Shown here: positions 12,855 through 25,754 of the stretch, one piece after another | Numbering within the stretch: the stretch's first letter is position 1 | How the letters are laid out: the number at the start of each line of letters is the position of its first letter | Assembly (NCBI GenBank): GCA_028023455.1 | Contig: JAQFVV010006352.1 | Span: 2,128,204 to 2,192,203 of the forward strand | Direction: 5' to 3' | DNA: 64,000 nucleotides | Origin: Epiperipatus broadwayi | Lineage: Eukaryota > Onychophora > Udeonychophora > Euonychophora > Peripatidae | Notes under the pieces: model-generated | What the model saw: the letters and a program-made list of their open reading frames with translations, nothing else | What the model was told of the DNA's origin: nothing | Database searches by the model: none | Program-made: the position numbers and the translations under genes

Positions 12855-14330
12855 ATAAATATTTTATACACACACAAGCACCATAACCATTTCATTGCAG
12901 GATGAAAATCTTTCCAAGTTTAATCTAATTTCAATAATTCATAACTTCTCTTCTTAATGTCATAATAATAAACTTTCTTATTTTAACCATTTATCTCACA
13001 TTTGTTTTTTTATTTTTTTACAATCTCTTGTGATTCAGTTAGATTACAACTGTACATCTATTATTATTTTTTCTAATAGTATGTTAAGACAGAAATTATT
13101 TGAATCTCTTAATTTCTTTGAAAGATGTCATTTGATATCTGTTTTTTTCTCATTCAAGTATTTGACTTCTGAAATCTTCTTGTTATTTCCAACATAATCT
13201 CAGTATAGTTCACTGAGTTATCTAAAGATTCTTTATTATTTTTTTGTTAAGTGTCCAAATCTCAATTCATAAATAAACCCTAATAAAAATCATCTACTGA
13301 AAAACTTTTTTTCCCTCAAACATATAGGCATACCTACAAAAAGCAATCCAATCAATTTTAATTTTATGATTAATTTCATTTACTATGTTTCAATCTGTAT
13401 TGATAATCTGATCTAATTTGTATTAACTTCTAATTTGCATTGTTAATTTTTATTTTCTTTTTTTGAGAAAACCAGTGAACATTATTTTAAACATTTTATT
13501 TTTAATTCTACTTTCTTACTCATTTTCTAAAACTCTGAAGCATTATTTATAAAAATAACCATATCATTTTCAAAATCTATATGGAATGAATAATCTCCAT
13601 GTATCTTTATTTTTCTAGTTTTCCATTTTAATCGCCAAAACACTTCTTACAAATCATCAGTAAAAGAGATATGGAATGACAATGTTTTACTTCCTTTTAA
13701 ATATTAATTTTCTTAGCATAACCATGTAATTTAATTACTGCTGTGACATGGCACTATCCTAGATCAATTTTCCATTGTAAAACTGCTTATACAATCTATA
13801 AATCCAAAGTATAATAGTTATTTGGATATATTGCTTATACTTCTTTTATTACTTCTATGATATCTATTGAGCTAAACCACTTTTAAATCAAACTTTTTCA
13901 AATTGCGATTAACTTGGTAAATATTTTATATGGAAGACAGATAGATATGTAATTTCTAAAATCTTACTTATCATTTTTTTTAAATATCAATATTATTATT
14001 GCATTTTTCCTATTATCAAGAACATGTTTATCAATAGATATTTGGCATATAGTTTTATAAATATTTTTTTATTTAAATTGCTTATTTTAAAATATCAATA
14101 ATAATTTTATTATCTGAAGGTTTTTTATTCTTTGTAGATTTAATTATAGATCTTACTTCTTCCTATAAAATTCTTGGCAATTTAGAACAAGTAATAATTG
14201 TAGTGATTATTATGTTTCTTTGTTATTTATTATTATTCAATTCTTTGTAGAACTATTCCATACATTTCATGATGTTATCCATTTTTTTACTAATACTTTT
14301 ATCGAGTCACTTTCTTTTTTTCTTATTATG
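12855..14330 (-). pseudogene. Older RTE-like LINE copy, heavily mutated
   Basis: The sequence parallels the LINE at 41.1-42.7 kb in order: the 3' terminal block around attgcaggatgaaaatct, the block like ctgatctaatttgtatt, then blocks near 13550-13680 and 13850-14290 that match the RT region. No frame stays open. The orientation is minus, as for the other two LINE copies, with its 3' end near 12855. Confidence 0.65.
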
Positions 14331-14860
14331 GACTCTTCAATACAGTGCATCCATTTGACATTCTTGTCATATGAGTTCCAATGTCAGCCAGTTAAAAACA
14401 ACACCGTTGTTTTGGCTTCAATCAAACGTAAGACTTTTTAAGTATTCTATTTATAGTCAAGTATCTAACAATTAACATTTATCCACATTCTTATGTAAAA
14501 GGTGAAATAAATAGAGAAAAAAAACCACTTCTACTTTAAAAAATGTAGCTTCTAATAAGATTTTTTTATTTTTAGATAGTCAGTTTACAGACAATTATTG
14601 AATATTCATAGATAAATAGTTATCAAGCTTACCAAAAGAGTCACTCAATGTTATAAAATTTTCAGCACCCTTTCAATAAAAGAGTAAGAAGTCGTTATTT
14701 GTTAGTGTTTTTATATGAGGGACTGGTATAAAGGCTTTTACTCTGGAGTGGGATAGTTAATCACTGTGTACATTTATTTATAAAAAATCTAAATAAAGTT
14801 TAAATATAAACAGGTAATGCATGATTAATTAAAAAAGATAATTATCATAAATTGTTTTAC

Positions 14861-15035
14861 CTGTATGCATGCCTATTCTTAAGAGAAGTTTTTCGTTTGG
14901 ACGATGTCGTATGGTAAATGTTCTGATGGATTTGAGATTGGCAAGAGCCATCAGTGCGATCTGACGAACATGTTCTTTACCATTACGAGTTGGTAAGCCT
15001 GATACAACCATATATGCATCGTTAATAGTTTCTAC
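14861..15035 (-). CDS. Guanylate cyclase catalytic domain exon D (second Asp, substrate Glu)
   Basis: This is the central part of the cyclase domain. It begins [15 protein letters not shown], where family members read [15 protein letters not shown]. The glutamate that selects guanine and the second metal-binding aspartate are present, but the glycine before the aspartate is asparagine. It continues [16 protein letters not shown], then FTIRHRP and [10 protein letters not shown], all typical of receptor cyclases. The acceptor AG is at 15037-15036 (TTTACAG) and the donor GTAAAA begins at 14860. Length is 58 codons plus one base, and that base completes the glycine codon at the start of exon E. 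No internal stop. Confidence 0.96.
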
Positions 15036-15037
15036 CT

Positions 15038-18000
15038 GTAAATAAAAAATATACATTTGCTCATTTGTTTTTAAAAATGTCTTCCTTTATGTATCTATAT
15101 AATGGAATGTTTCTGCAATTTTTTTATGTAAATCATTAGGTAATATAAAAAAATATTTGATATTTTTTGCATTTCTATCAGTTTAAAAATCTGTCCAAAA
15201 TTAGTAAAAGATACATTATTAAATTTAATGAGACAATATTTTAGTTTTAATTTAACACTTTAGGGCAGGAATTTATGTTTTTTTTGCCTCAGAAGTTAGT
15301 GTTGATTTCCTATATATATATATATATATATAGCCTAAGCATTTTTTATAAGCTGATGATCAGAAATGAAATTAAGATTAGTTTCAAATTATTAACTATG
15401 ATTTATATATTTTAATCTGTAATTATTTGTAACAAAATATTTGCAATAGAAATCAAGATGTATATAAGACACTTACCAGAGTTAATAAAATATTTCATTT
15501 TGAAAACAATTGCTCATCAACTTTGTAATCAAAGACAACAATTTAAATAGTAGTGATTTAACATTTATTACGTGAAATAGATTCATAAGTGCATAAGTTA
15601 CACGCTTTGCCCCAATTTCTAGTTGAGTAAAAATTATATTCAACAGATATTTCTATTTTCAATTAATCACAAGAGCTTACATTTCACACAAACATTTACA
15701 ATTTAAATTTTGATGTTATATGTTAAAAAACTAATATTGTTTATCAAGTATAATTCATTACTATTCAAGGAACGAAAAGATTTATTAAAACACTAAAAAG
15801 ATTAACGCCATTTGTAAATAATATTAAAATAATTTATACAAGTAACACATTTATTTTCATTTATAATATATATATATTTTACATGAACAAACTTATTTTG
15901 AAGTAGAAATACAATTTATGAAATGGTATTTATAAAGTTGAAGAAGTTACTGTTAGATGTGAGACAGGAAAATACTCGTTGCAGGATAAAGATGAGAATT
16001 GAATGATTGTATATTTTTTTTATATAGTAATTTGAATTTGTTTATTGAACTAGAAAATTCATTGGATGATATTTGAAATTATTTGAAATTTATTTATTTA
16101 AATTCCAATTTAATGACATGCGTATTTGGTTTTGTAATTTTCAATTAAGAATTAATTTTCAAATATTTTTTTAAATAAGATATTGATAATATTGAGTTGC
16201 TTTAATTCCACCATAAATATAATCATAAAGATGTAATTAAATTTAATATTTAACGACTGCACCACAATTTATTCACGTTTTCAAAGCTACTCAGTCTTTC
16301 GTAATGCGTTAATAAACGGAAGGGATAATATTATGATGTGAAGATTTGATAATTACTCGTGGCTACCTAACAATCAATGTTATAGGCAAGTATACTAATT
16401 TTATCACCTCTTGTTCGATATTATTATTTGCTGCGATCAGATAACTAGCATTTTATCTTAGAGGATGAAAGAAGTGTAGATAATTTTAATAAAATTTCAA
16501 CCTGTAACATAAGAATGCCCTAATAAATGAGATGTACTTTGAAAAATAACGTTAAACGTGAGATTTATTTTTTAATATAAATTTATCTTTTTATTAGCAT
16601 TGTCTTCTCATCTGTAAGCAAATAAAATTTGTTTTATGCAGCTATTGTAAATTTTATAGGGGCTTTCCGTTTTGAATTGCCGTAAAAAATACTCGGAAGA
16701 ATTAACCAGCAAGGATCTCTTGTTCTTAATAAGTATTGGCACAGGAAGTTTTTGACAATAAATATTGCTACTGACAAGTTAGAATTTCTGCCTGTTTTAA
16801 TTAAAATAAAGTTCAATTTTGTATAAAAAATATTTATTTATTATTGTATATTATATTCTTCTCTCTCTTTTTTTAATAAATAGATTTATCAGGATCATAT
16901 TTATCCTTATTTGTCATCATCTTACATGAGGGTACGTTTTTGATGTACAAAGATAGGAATTATTTTTTAAAATTATTCATGTGCTTGACATTTGTTATGA
17001 AATAATTAAAAACTACATATCCATGTTTGAAAAATACTATATTTGTTCATGAAATTATTTTATGAAGGCTGTAGACGCCATTGAAATATTAAATATTGAT
17101 AATTCATAGATATTTTATTGTTTTTCAAAAATTATCTATAGATCAAAAAATTATATTTCTTGGTTTTTAGGAAATTAATACATGCTAATGAAATGTAATA
17201 TCTTTTCCATGACATATTTGGCAGGAAAAAAGATCCATAGTTCAAATAATTAAATTAGAACAATTATATCCTTACATAATATCCCATATAATTTCACATA
17301 GAAACCAATTCAGTGACTGATTGTAAAATAAATGATAGGTCTATGATAACTTTAACAAATAGGAAGTTTCTGTATGTGTATTCATCAAAGCCATAATCAT
17401 TTGAGCTTAGAAAACAATCCACTATTAGATATTATTGAAATAGATCTAAAACTTATCCAAAAACCTACAAATAACATTGATTGAGATGCTATATGCTAAC
17501 CATCACAAATAAGGCTGAATAAAAATGTAGATAGTGTAATTTCTAATTAACTTAATTTTAATAATAACAAATCATTGCTTAAAAGGCACATTTGTCAATG
17601 GAGATACCCATATTATCCAAAGTAAAGTATTAGTAGGTTAACCAAATTAAATTGAATCATCATATTTGTGGTAGTGCAAAATATTGCTGCAAAAATTAAA
17701 TTGGATTAAAAAACTAAATTGAAATATATAAAAGTTCAAAAAATATAAAGAATACAAATCACAAAAGCAATAATAAATGTTAAAGGCATCAATTTTTGAA
17801 ATAAAATTAACAATTTAAAAATTAAAAAAATACTTTTACGTATGAAATATAAATTAATTCAAATAAAATTATTAATAAAACAACACTCAAGTATAAATAT
17901 ATAGTAGGTGATAATTGTTGACTAAGCTAAGTAAAACAAAATCAAGTATTATATTTATATTCTCATTTTTATTTATAGATATATGTAATTAGAAGAGATT

Positions 18001-18059
18001 TGTATTTATTTATATATATAATATAATTTAAATAAAATATCCGTTAATTAGAACAGAAT
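15038..18059. other. Intron sequence without recognised element
   Basis: This is part of the 18-kb intron between exons C and D. A (TA)n tract lies at about 15311-15332. Nothing else can be supported. Confidence 0.4.
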
Positions 18060-20040
18060 TGTAATCATAATAAAAATAATAAAATATAACTGTAATAAAC
18101 TATTATAAGCAGTCTTTCAATCAGCAGAATTACTTTTGGTTAATTTCTTAAACCTGCCTTAACTGCCATTAAATTCAAAAAACAAAGTGGAAGCAAATGT
18201 CATCAATTCAAATCCCATGAATCCAGGATTTTAATGTTAGCAGCTTCTCTATTTATTAAATCTATCTTATTCTTTTTTATAAAAATTGCCTCCTTAATTT
18301 TTATTTTATTATGGTTTCCCTCTTCATGAAGAATCTTCACACTTTCAATATCAAATTTAAATTTATATTTACAAGTTTTTTCATGATCAAAGAAAACTGA
18401 AGCAGTCATTAAATCACCATTATTCTTACTTTTTATATGTTTATATAACAATTCCTGCTACTTTAATTTATTTTCAATACTACATCTTGATTCACCTATA
18501 TATAATAACTTACATTCACAAAAAATTGATATACAATATTATTTTTCTGCTTGACAGATATGACATCCTTAGAATTATTCACTAATTTATTAACATTGTT
18601 TGGAACATAGAATGAAACATCAAACATGTTCTTATATTCTTAAAAAATTTACTTATGGATATTTATCCTTAAAAAATTTCACTTATGGATTTGAAACAAA
18701 TAGAATAGATATCCATTGTTTATTAGAAATCTTCATTTCCTTTAAACTGTTATAACTCTTTGTAAATTGACATAAAGTATTGTGTATTTGTTACATTTTA
18801 TAACCAACATCAATCAGTTCCTTGGCAAATATCTCAATATTTTTTAGTTTATTACTTTGATAAAGACATAATTTTTCATTACAAAACAAAAAAAGAACTA
18901 AATCTTGCCATCTTATGCATAATTGGTACTTTTGATTTACAATTTATATATCTCTTTTTTGCAACCAATATATTTAATATACTGTTATCTCTTGTAATAA
19001 ATAAATCCAAATATTTAATACTTTTGTGCTGTTCCTTTTCAATAGTCCATTTCAAACCATTCAAATTATTTAATTCCTCTATAAGCAAATTTCCACAAAC
19101 AAAAACATCCACATATCTTTTGTAAAATTTAATATCTTTAAAAGAGCACACATTTAAAATACCACTCTCATATGTAGACAAAACAAAACTGCAAACTTGT
19201 GCAACTACAGGCAGACTCATAGGCCAACTGTTAGATATTTTATAATATTGACCTTCAAATGAAGCTACAATGTTATCATCACAATTTTTTAAAGAATCAA
19301 CAATAAACTTTATCACCTATTTACAAATACCTTTATTTTTTAATGTATGTTCAATTATTTTTATGGAATCCATTCTATCAATAGAATCATACATTTATGT
19401 TACATCTAATGAAGCAATAACATCATTCTCATTAATTACTAAATTTTTAATACTATTTATAAAGTCACAAGCTGAAGTTCCCAAATCCTAAAAAGTCTTG
19501 TAAAAGCTTACCAATATATTTAGAAGTCTAATACATGAATGAACCACCAAAATCTATCATAATTCACAAAGGATTACCTTATTTATGTTACTTTATATTT
19601 GCAAAAATATGAGGACATACAGCACAGGCCATAATATGCATTATTACTTAAAGCTTTATTTTTATCACTTTTTAAAATATTTTTAATAAATTTTATTCTT
19701 TGACCATCCATATTATATTCTTCAATCAAAAAAAACCATGTTTCTCCATTTGTATTTTAGTTTTATCAATATATAGACATTTCATCATTAAACATTAAAC
19801 ACATTCGTAGCTCTATATCTTCTTTCAAACAAATCATATTATCACTCTTCAGCCTCTGTTTAAATTCCAAAATAGCCAACTCCATAATTTTTTATAAGAC
19901 ATCACATTAAATTTTTTACAATTAATTTTCTTGATAATTTCATCAGCAATATGATTATCACCAGGAATCATTTCAAAAGAATTTTGAACAGCTGCAATTA
20001 GTTCCAAATTATAATCATTCCAAATACCATGTATTTAGTT
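18060..20040 (-). pseudogene. Penelope-like element A: RT plus C-terminal GIY-YIG endonuclease
   Basis: This is a minus-strand PLE with the canonical domain order, copying RNA into DNA and nicking DNA with a GIY-YIG nuclease. From 5' to 3' there are broken N-terminal blocks (about 19.9-19.5 kb), then the motif A region SLDVT..MYDSIDRMD, motif B NSWPMSLPV, motif C FYKRYVDVFV (consensus YVDD), IKYLDLFITRD, and finally LLYIGESRCSIE then HEKTCKYKF and REAANIKI at the C terminus (18.5-18.2 kb). Stops and frameshifts break the ORF and the second catalytic Asp of motif C is Val, so it is dead. A matching 3' UTR continues to about 18060. Its pseudo-LTR with a hammerhead ribozyme lies just upstream. 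Confidence 0.85.
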
Positions 20041-20109
20041 TAGCTCTGTGACTTAAATGTATTTTTTTTAATCAAATGTATTTTTTTATTTGATAAATTA
20101 AAGTTTAAC

Positions 20110-20442
20110 TCATTATAAGAATATATATATATGAAAAACAAAAAACAAGTTAAAAACTTGCTAACACTTGTATTTATGTCAACAGATGGCGTTCTATCAA
20201 AAACACCGTCAAGTGTATGTTTACACAAACTTCAGAGCATGCATTCACTATCTCTAACTTTAATCCCACTTTCAGATCATGATTTCAAGCTATTTGATAT
20301 CATCAGTGAAAGATAGGAATTTTAGAAACTAGATCTAAACACAAACTCTGAGCGTTTATGAAACAGTTTCTATTCAGCTTGCAAGCGTGAATCTTTTAGA
20401 CACGTAATGTCTTCAAACTCAGCATAGCAAGCCAGATAGCTG
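20110..20442 (-). repeat. PLE pseudo-LTR (minus orientation)
   Basis: This is the reverse complement of the plus-oriented units at 20443-20650 and 20709-20990. Shared blocks include cttgctatgctgagtttg, cattacgtgtct, the ribozyme core, and gatggtgtttttg-like sequence near the end. It stands immediately upstream of PLE A in the same orientation, as expected for the pLTR of this retroelement class. Confidence 0.8.
20269..20312 (-). ncRNA. Hammerhead ribozyme (type I), copy 1
   Basis: On the minus strand: stem I CTTTCA, core CTGATGA, a weak stem II (tatc-aaata-gctt), GAAA, a very short stem III closed on a CATG palindromic loop (TCATGA), TC, then the stem I partner TGAAAG. All invariant core bases (CUGAUGA, GAAA, UH with H = C) are present and stem I pairs fully over 6 bp. 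Self-cleavage would occur after the C preceding TGAAAG. One stem II pair is lost relative to copies 2 and 3. Confidence 0.82.
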
Positions 20443-20650
20443 TCTTTCACTGATGATAGCAAATAGCTTGAAATCATGATCTGAAAGTGGAATTAAAGTT
20501 AGAGATAGTGAATGCATGCTCTGACGTTTATGTAAACATACGCTTGATGGAGTTTTTGGTAGAACACCATCTGTTGATATAAATACAGGCATTAGCAAGT
20601 TTTTAACTTGTTTTTTGTTTTTCATAAATGTACCTTTGAGGTCTTTCTAG
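20443..20650 (+). repeat. Partial PLE pseudo-LTR (plus orientation)
   Basis: From the ribozyme onward this unit mirrors 20442-20131. The junction at about 20442 is a head-to-head inversion of two pLTRs. It ends near a short TA tract (20657-20671). Confidence 0.78.
20444..20487 (+). ncRNA. Hammerhead ribozyme (type I), copy 2
   Basis: CTTTCA (20444-20449), CTGATGA (20450-20456), stem II agc-aaata-gct, GAAA (20470-20473), TCATGA mini stem III, T20480 and C20481 at the cleavage site, then TGAAAG (20482-20487) pairing with the first six bases. The short stem III with a palindromic loop is the form known from PLE and retrozyme ribozymes, thought to work as dimers. Confidence 0.88.
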
Positions 20651-20708
20651 CAGTGATATATATATATATTGCAGAGGCTTCTACTATGTGGTGATGCTGA
20701 ACTGAGAT

Positions 20709-20990
20709 CAGACCCATGTAGCGATCTGGCTTGCTATGCTGAGTTTGAAGACATTACGTGTCTCAAAGATTCATGCTTGCAAGCTGAATAGAAACTGTTT
20801 CATAAATGCTTAGAGTTTGTGTTCAGAACTAGTTTCTAAAATTCCTGTCTTTCACTGATGATAGCAAATAGCTTGAAATCATGATCTGAAAGTGGAATTA
20901 AAGTTAGAGATAGTGAATGCATGTTCTGACGTTTATGTAAACGTACGCTTGACGGTGTTTTTGGTAGAATGCCATCTGTTGCCATATATA
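20709..20990 (+). repeat. PLE pseudo-LTR (plus orientation)
   Basis: This unit starts with the ggcttgctatgctgagtttg block and runs through attacgtgtct, aagcatttatg-like sequence and the third ribozyme, to a gacggtgtttttggtagaat end. It then meets a TA/TG microsatellite and the truncated PLE copy B. Confidence 0.8.
20849..20892 (+). ncRNA. Hammerhead ribozyme (type I), copy 3
   Basis: Base-for-base the same as copy 2: CTTTCA, CTGATGA (20855-20861), stem II agc/gct, GAAA (20875-20878), TCATGA, TC, TGAAAG (20887-20892). Predicted cleavage follows C20886. Confidence 0.88.
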
Positions 20991-21029
20991 TATATGTGTG
21001 TGTGTGTGTGCTTAAGGTATCTTTCTATA

Positions 21030-21545
21030 TTCCAAACAATGTTAATGAATTAGTGAATGATTCTAAGGATGTCATAATATTGTATATCCAATTTTTTTGA
21101 ATGTATGTTGTCATATATAAGTGAATCGAGGTGCAGTATTGAAAAGAGATTAAAGAAGCATGAATTGTTTGTTATTCAAGCATGCAAAAAGTAAGAATAG
21201 TGGTGATTTAATGACTGCTTCAGTTTTCTTTGATGATGAAAAAACATGTAAATATAAATTTAAATTAGATATTGAAAGTGTGAAAATTCTTCATGAAGAG
21301 AGAAAACATAATAAAAGAAAAATTAAGGAGGCAATATTTATAAATAGGAATAAAATGCATTTAATAAATAGACAAGCTGCTAACATTAAAATATGGCGTT
21401 TTTGGGAATTGAATTGATGATATTGCTTCTGCTTTGTTTTTGAATTTAATGACAGTTGAGGCATGTTTTAAGAAATTAACCTAAAGTATTTCTGCAGATT
21501 GAAAGACTGTTTATAATAGTTTATTACCATTATATTTTATTATTA
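21030..21545 (+). pseudogene. Penelope-like element B: 5'-truncated GIY-YIG end and 3' UTR
   Basis: The plus strand repeats the last part of PLE A, with GDLMTASVFF then EKTCKYKFKLDIE and RQAANIK, followed by the same 3' UTR (ttgaaagactg, tataatagtttatta). By eye it is 85-90% like the reverse complement of 18060-18460. The ORF segment 21160-21417 is open, but the YIG motif and all of the RT are missing. Together with PLE A it makes the inverted/tandem arrangement typical of PLE insertions. Confidence 0.82.
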
Positions 21546-23041
21546 TTATGACATGTATATTTTGACCCATCTGACATGAGCTGGAACTCAATGAAACATA
21601 CATCAAATCCAGTCAAACCCGAGATTTAGGTCAGGGACCAACCTCGATTCGAATCCATTCCATAAGCACCAGATTGAACATATAATAAATAACATAGTAG
21701 TGATGGCACATGAGAATTTAATTCTAAGTCTGACCCACTAGCTGAGTGCAGGAAACAATGAGACATATTCTATTACATCACTATTTGGCTAACTTATATA
21801 ATCTAGGAATTATATCCTTAACTTGTTAATAGCGGTTTGAACCCCATTCATATATTTAGTAAAATGCATATCTATGATGGAATGTATGAAAGTGTAGAGA
21901 AAACAATTTGAACAAACATAAAGAATTTGAATAATGAAACATTTAATAAAACAGTAAAGTGGTCATTTACTTATTAGGATGTGTGTGAATGAGTGATCTA
22001 TCTGGAGGTAGAGAGTTACATATAGTCATTTACGCTATTGTTACTCATATGCTCTTGTATTTGATTAAATAATGTATTATACAAAAATAGATATATTTGG
22101 GGATGATATAAAGATGCCAATCATTTATTACAACATAAAATTACATTACATCAGGATTAACACTTTTATTGAATGTGCTGAAAGATGATGATTGACATAA
22201 GAGTTCAGGAAGCATTCTCGTGTTCATGATATGTATAACAAAAACTATTTTCATGCCATTGTGGTCATGAAAATCAATAAAAATACATTTAAGAATGGTT
22301 TAGTTATTTGGGATAATATTTATTAACAATTCTTTTATTAACATTTAAAAATAACATAAGTTTAAAAAAAATTATATTTACTTATCAAAAAAAAAAAATT
22401 TCTTAACCATTCTTTTAAGTTCAGATTTGAAAAAGAGAACGCTTTGTTTTTCCAAGGTATGTATACTCTTAAGTAAAAAGAATACATTATGATGGTGGGA
22501 TTTGAAAATAAGCTAAAATAATATTATTAATTAAGCTAATAAATACTATTGGAAATCTATGTATAAGAGCAGAGCACAATCTCATTATTAAAGCATCGAA
22601 ATGAGGTCATTTAGCAAATAAATCAATAATAACAGAGAAATGGCGGTACTGACAAAGGCAGAGAATCTGAAGTGCGATTGTGTTTCTGTATGAAGAAAAT
22701 AATTGATCTAAAAGTCCCTTTTCTATGGCAATGCTTAGATAAAATTAGATGAGGTCCAGTGCTGCCTAGGCATACTAAAATCACCGACGCTTGGAGATCC
22801 TTTTATACGTTAAGTGGTCCTGGGAAGGTCAACTATCCACAGAACAGAACATGAAGAAAATCTCTTGGTCCAAACTTGTCACAATCCTCAGACTAGAGGC
22901 ATGTAATATTTAATAAGATGAGCCATATGTCAGCAACACAGCATGAAAAATATGTCCCTAATGACAGATCTGATGTTAACTGCTTTAAAACACATGATCC
23001 TCATTTCAATGTTATAATTTAGGTAAGTCATGCTATGCTAC

Positions 23042-23100
<59 letters not shown>

Positions 23101-25750
23101 AAGACAATTTATTACAAAAAGATTTTAAAATTACCATTCCTTCTTTCCCTGCTAATTAATATGATTAAATTCCACCCTCATAGATTTTACAACTTGAGAA
23201 TACTCAACTATTTGAAATATTAAGAGTATAACATAGTAAAACAGATAATAGATAAAAAATAAAATAAGAAATCACCTTTTCAGAATTACATGAGTGACAT
23301 AGTAAAATATTGGTTAGCATTAATTTTTCAATGATTAAAATTACCCGGGTAAAATTTCTTTATTCTAAGCAGAGTTAAATAAATAATACTTTTTTTATAT
23401 ATACTAATAAAACATGAATTAGGTCAACTCAGGAAAAACAATCTGGCGAGTGTATTAATTATGAATGCATTTAGATCTAATTAAAGAGGGAGAAGGGAAG
23501 TTTTTAGTAACTTCAATCCATGGAGGTCTGAGTAGATAGGGAAAAAGAGAACTTTATACATTAAGCTCGCAAGATTGTTTTAGATTGGTAGCTTAAAATA
23601 ATAAAATACATTATAATTTAATTTTAAGAAAGAACCACACCAAAATAAAGAAAATAAGAGCTATGATAGACTTGAATACAAAAAAAAATTAGTATGAGAG
23701 CAAATTTATATTTACATTTAAGAGAATATTTAATTAACTAATTTATAAAAGGAATCTGGATACCAGAGGTCGAGATTAGTTGAAGAACTTAGGTTTAGAT
23801 TTCGCATGGTAGGTTTTAGGTTAGTTACCTCATGTATATTCAAGAGTCCATTTTCACAATTCAGCTCATGCATGACAATTTAACAGGATCCAAGTGAATT
23901 TTAATGTAGCAGCAAGTTTTTATTAGGCATTCCTACATTCTTAGTTCAAATTTTCCATCATTTTAGGGCATCAGCAAGTTGGTTATTAGTGGTGAGAAAA
24001 AGACTGGCAAGGGTAATGATTAGTTGTTTCTACTCTTTCACCATGTTGAGAATCAGAGCAGCATGGAATAGCTTGACAACAGCTAATTTCTCCTGTCTAG
24101 TTCTTCTATGGTGGTCAAAAATTAGCCCATTTTATATTGCTCTCAGGTATTTGAAGAATGCTTTATATATTTTATTTCTAATCTCAATGTTGACCATGAT
24201 CTAATAGGAATTTTCACATTTCCTTTACCTATTGTTTTTGGAAATGCAAGCATTAGATAACTGTCCAAAAATATATTCAAATCTATTTCCAGATTGAAAA
24301 TAGATTTGATAAAAATGTTAATAGCAAAAGTACAAACCCTTATTTGATTCCCTTTTGACTTGTAGTAAACTTTAATTAGAAATTCTTTCCCAAAACTAAA
24401 ACAATATTAAATTTCCACCCCTTTAATTATTTTTGGACAATTAATGGTTGCGTTCTCCATCTTGGATTTTTAAAAGAAAAAAAAAGTTTTTAAAACAACT
24501 AATTCAAAAGAAAAAGTTTTTTACAAACTACGTATAAAGAATATATTTAGAAAGTGAATTTTTTGTTAGTACTTGTTCCTGTCATATAATAAATCTGAGC
24601 TGCATCTAATATACTTTAATTTTAATAAAAAAAAATTTATAATAATAAATTACAATAAAAATTGTAAAGTTAAACTATATAACTTTTAGGTGCACATCTC
24701 AAATATATATGTAAAATATATATACACAACTAAAGAAGTGGGATGGGATATAAGGTTTGAAACTGGGTTAGTAAATGGAACCAGGAAACACAATCTTGGG
24801 CTAAGATTTACTGCTTCAATATATGTGTGTGTATGTGTTCAAGTGCAATTGCCTATTTTACAAAACAAATAATTGAAATACTACTTTAAATTTAATTTAT
24901 CTCTAACATTTGTTAATCTGCAAGTTCATAATAAAATGAACACTTTACTTGAGTGATCAAAAGTTTTAAGAATTATAGATTACATTTCTAATCTCTAACA
25001 TTTACCAATAATGCATTTTCCCTTGACAATTTTATGCTAGTGATAATAGTACATAACATTGACTTTTTTACATAATGGAGCTACAGAAAAAACACAATTA
25101 TTCCAATGCTCTTCACTGGTCACAACACAATTAACCAAGACTTTAATATCCCACAAAAAAAAAAAAAACTAATAATGCTCTATCAATAAAATTTTAGAGA
25201 AAGTACTTATAAATTTATATATATAATTGATAATGATTTTTAAAAAATTCTTATTACTGATATTTAATAAAATTTTAAGAAAGTTTTATAATCAAGCACA
25301 AATAAATATCTCTCAACCAATCCTGTTTTTAGTTCAAAGTAGCTGTTATATACACTAGAAGTCAACTTAAAGATAATATTATGAATTATTTCAGACAATA
25401 ATTCAAATGAATTAGTATTATTTGATATTGATCAACAATAGCTCTACTTTTCACTACAAATGATGTTGGATAACAGATGTAGAAATAAAATCAAGCAATC
25501 TACTCATTTCAGAAGGCAAATTACAATAGTATTTTGCTAGATAAACAAATCCCAAGAGTCAAAGTTTTTTTTTGGACAATAATTATTCATAATTATATTA
25601 AAATATGTTTTTTTAAATAAAAATAGCTATATATAACAATAAGAAATTGATGTAATTGTCATTTATTTAGATTCAAATGAACTTTTAAAAATGTTAAATG
25701 TTAGAGCTTCAAATTTATCAATTTAACATTGATTTTACACTAATTTACTA
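21546..25750. other. Intron sequence without recognised gene
   Basis: It contains a (TA)n tract at 23043-23096 and a somewhat less AT-rich patch at 22600-22950 with no ORF I can place. Minus-strand text around 23990-24200 looks weakly protein-like, but I do not recognise it. Confidence 0.4.
23043..23096. repeat. (TA)n microsatellite
   Basis: About 27 TA units. Confidence 0.96.
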
Positions 25751-25754
25751 TTAC

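Noticed and set aside
15347-15375. Hammerhead-like CTGATGA...GAAA near 15352
   Set aside because: No stem I or stem III pairing around it; a chance occurrence of the short core words.
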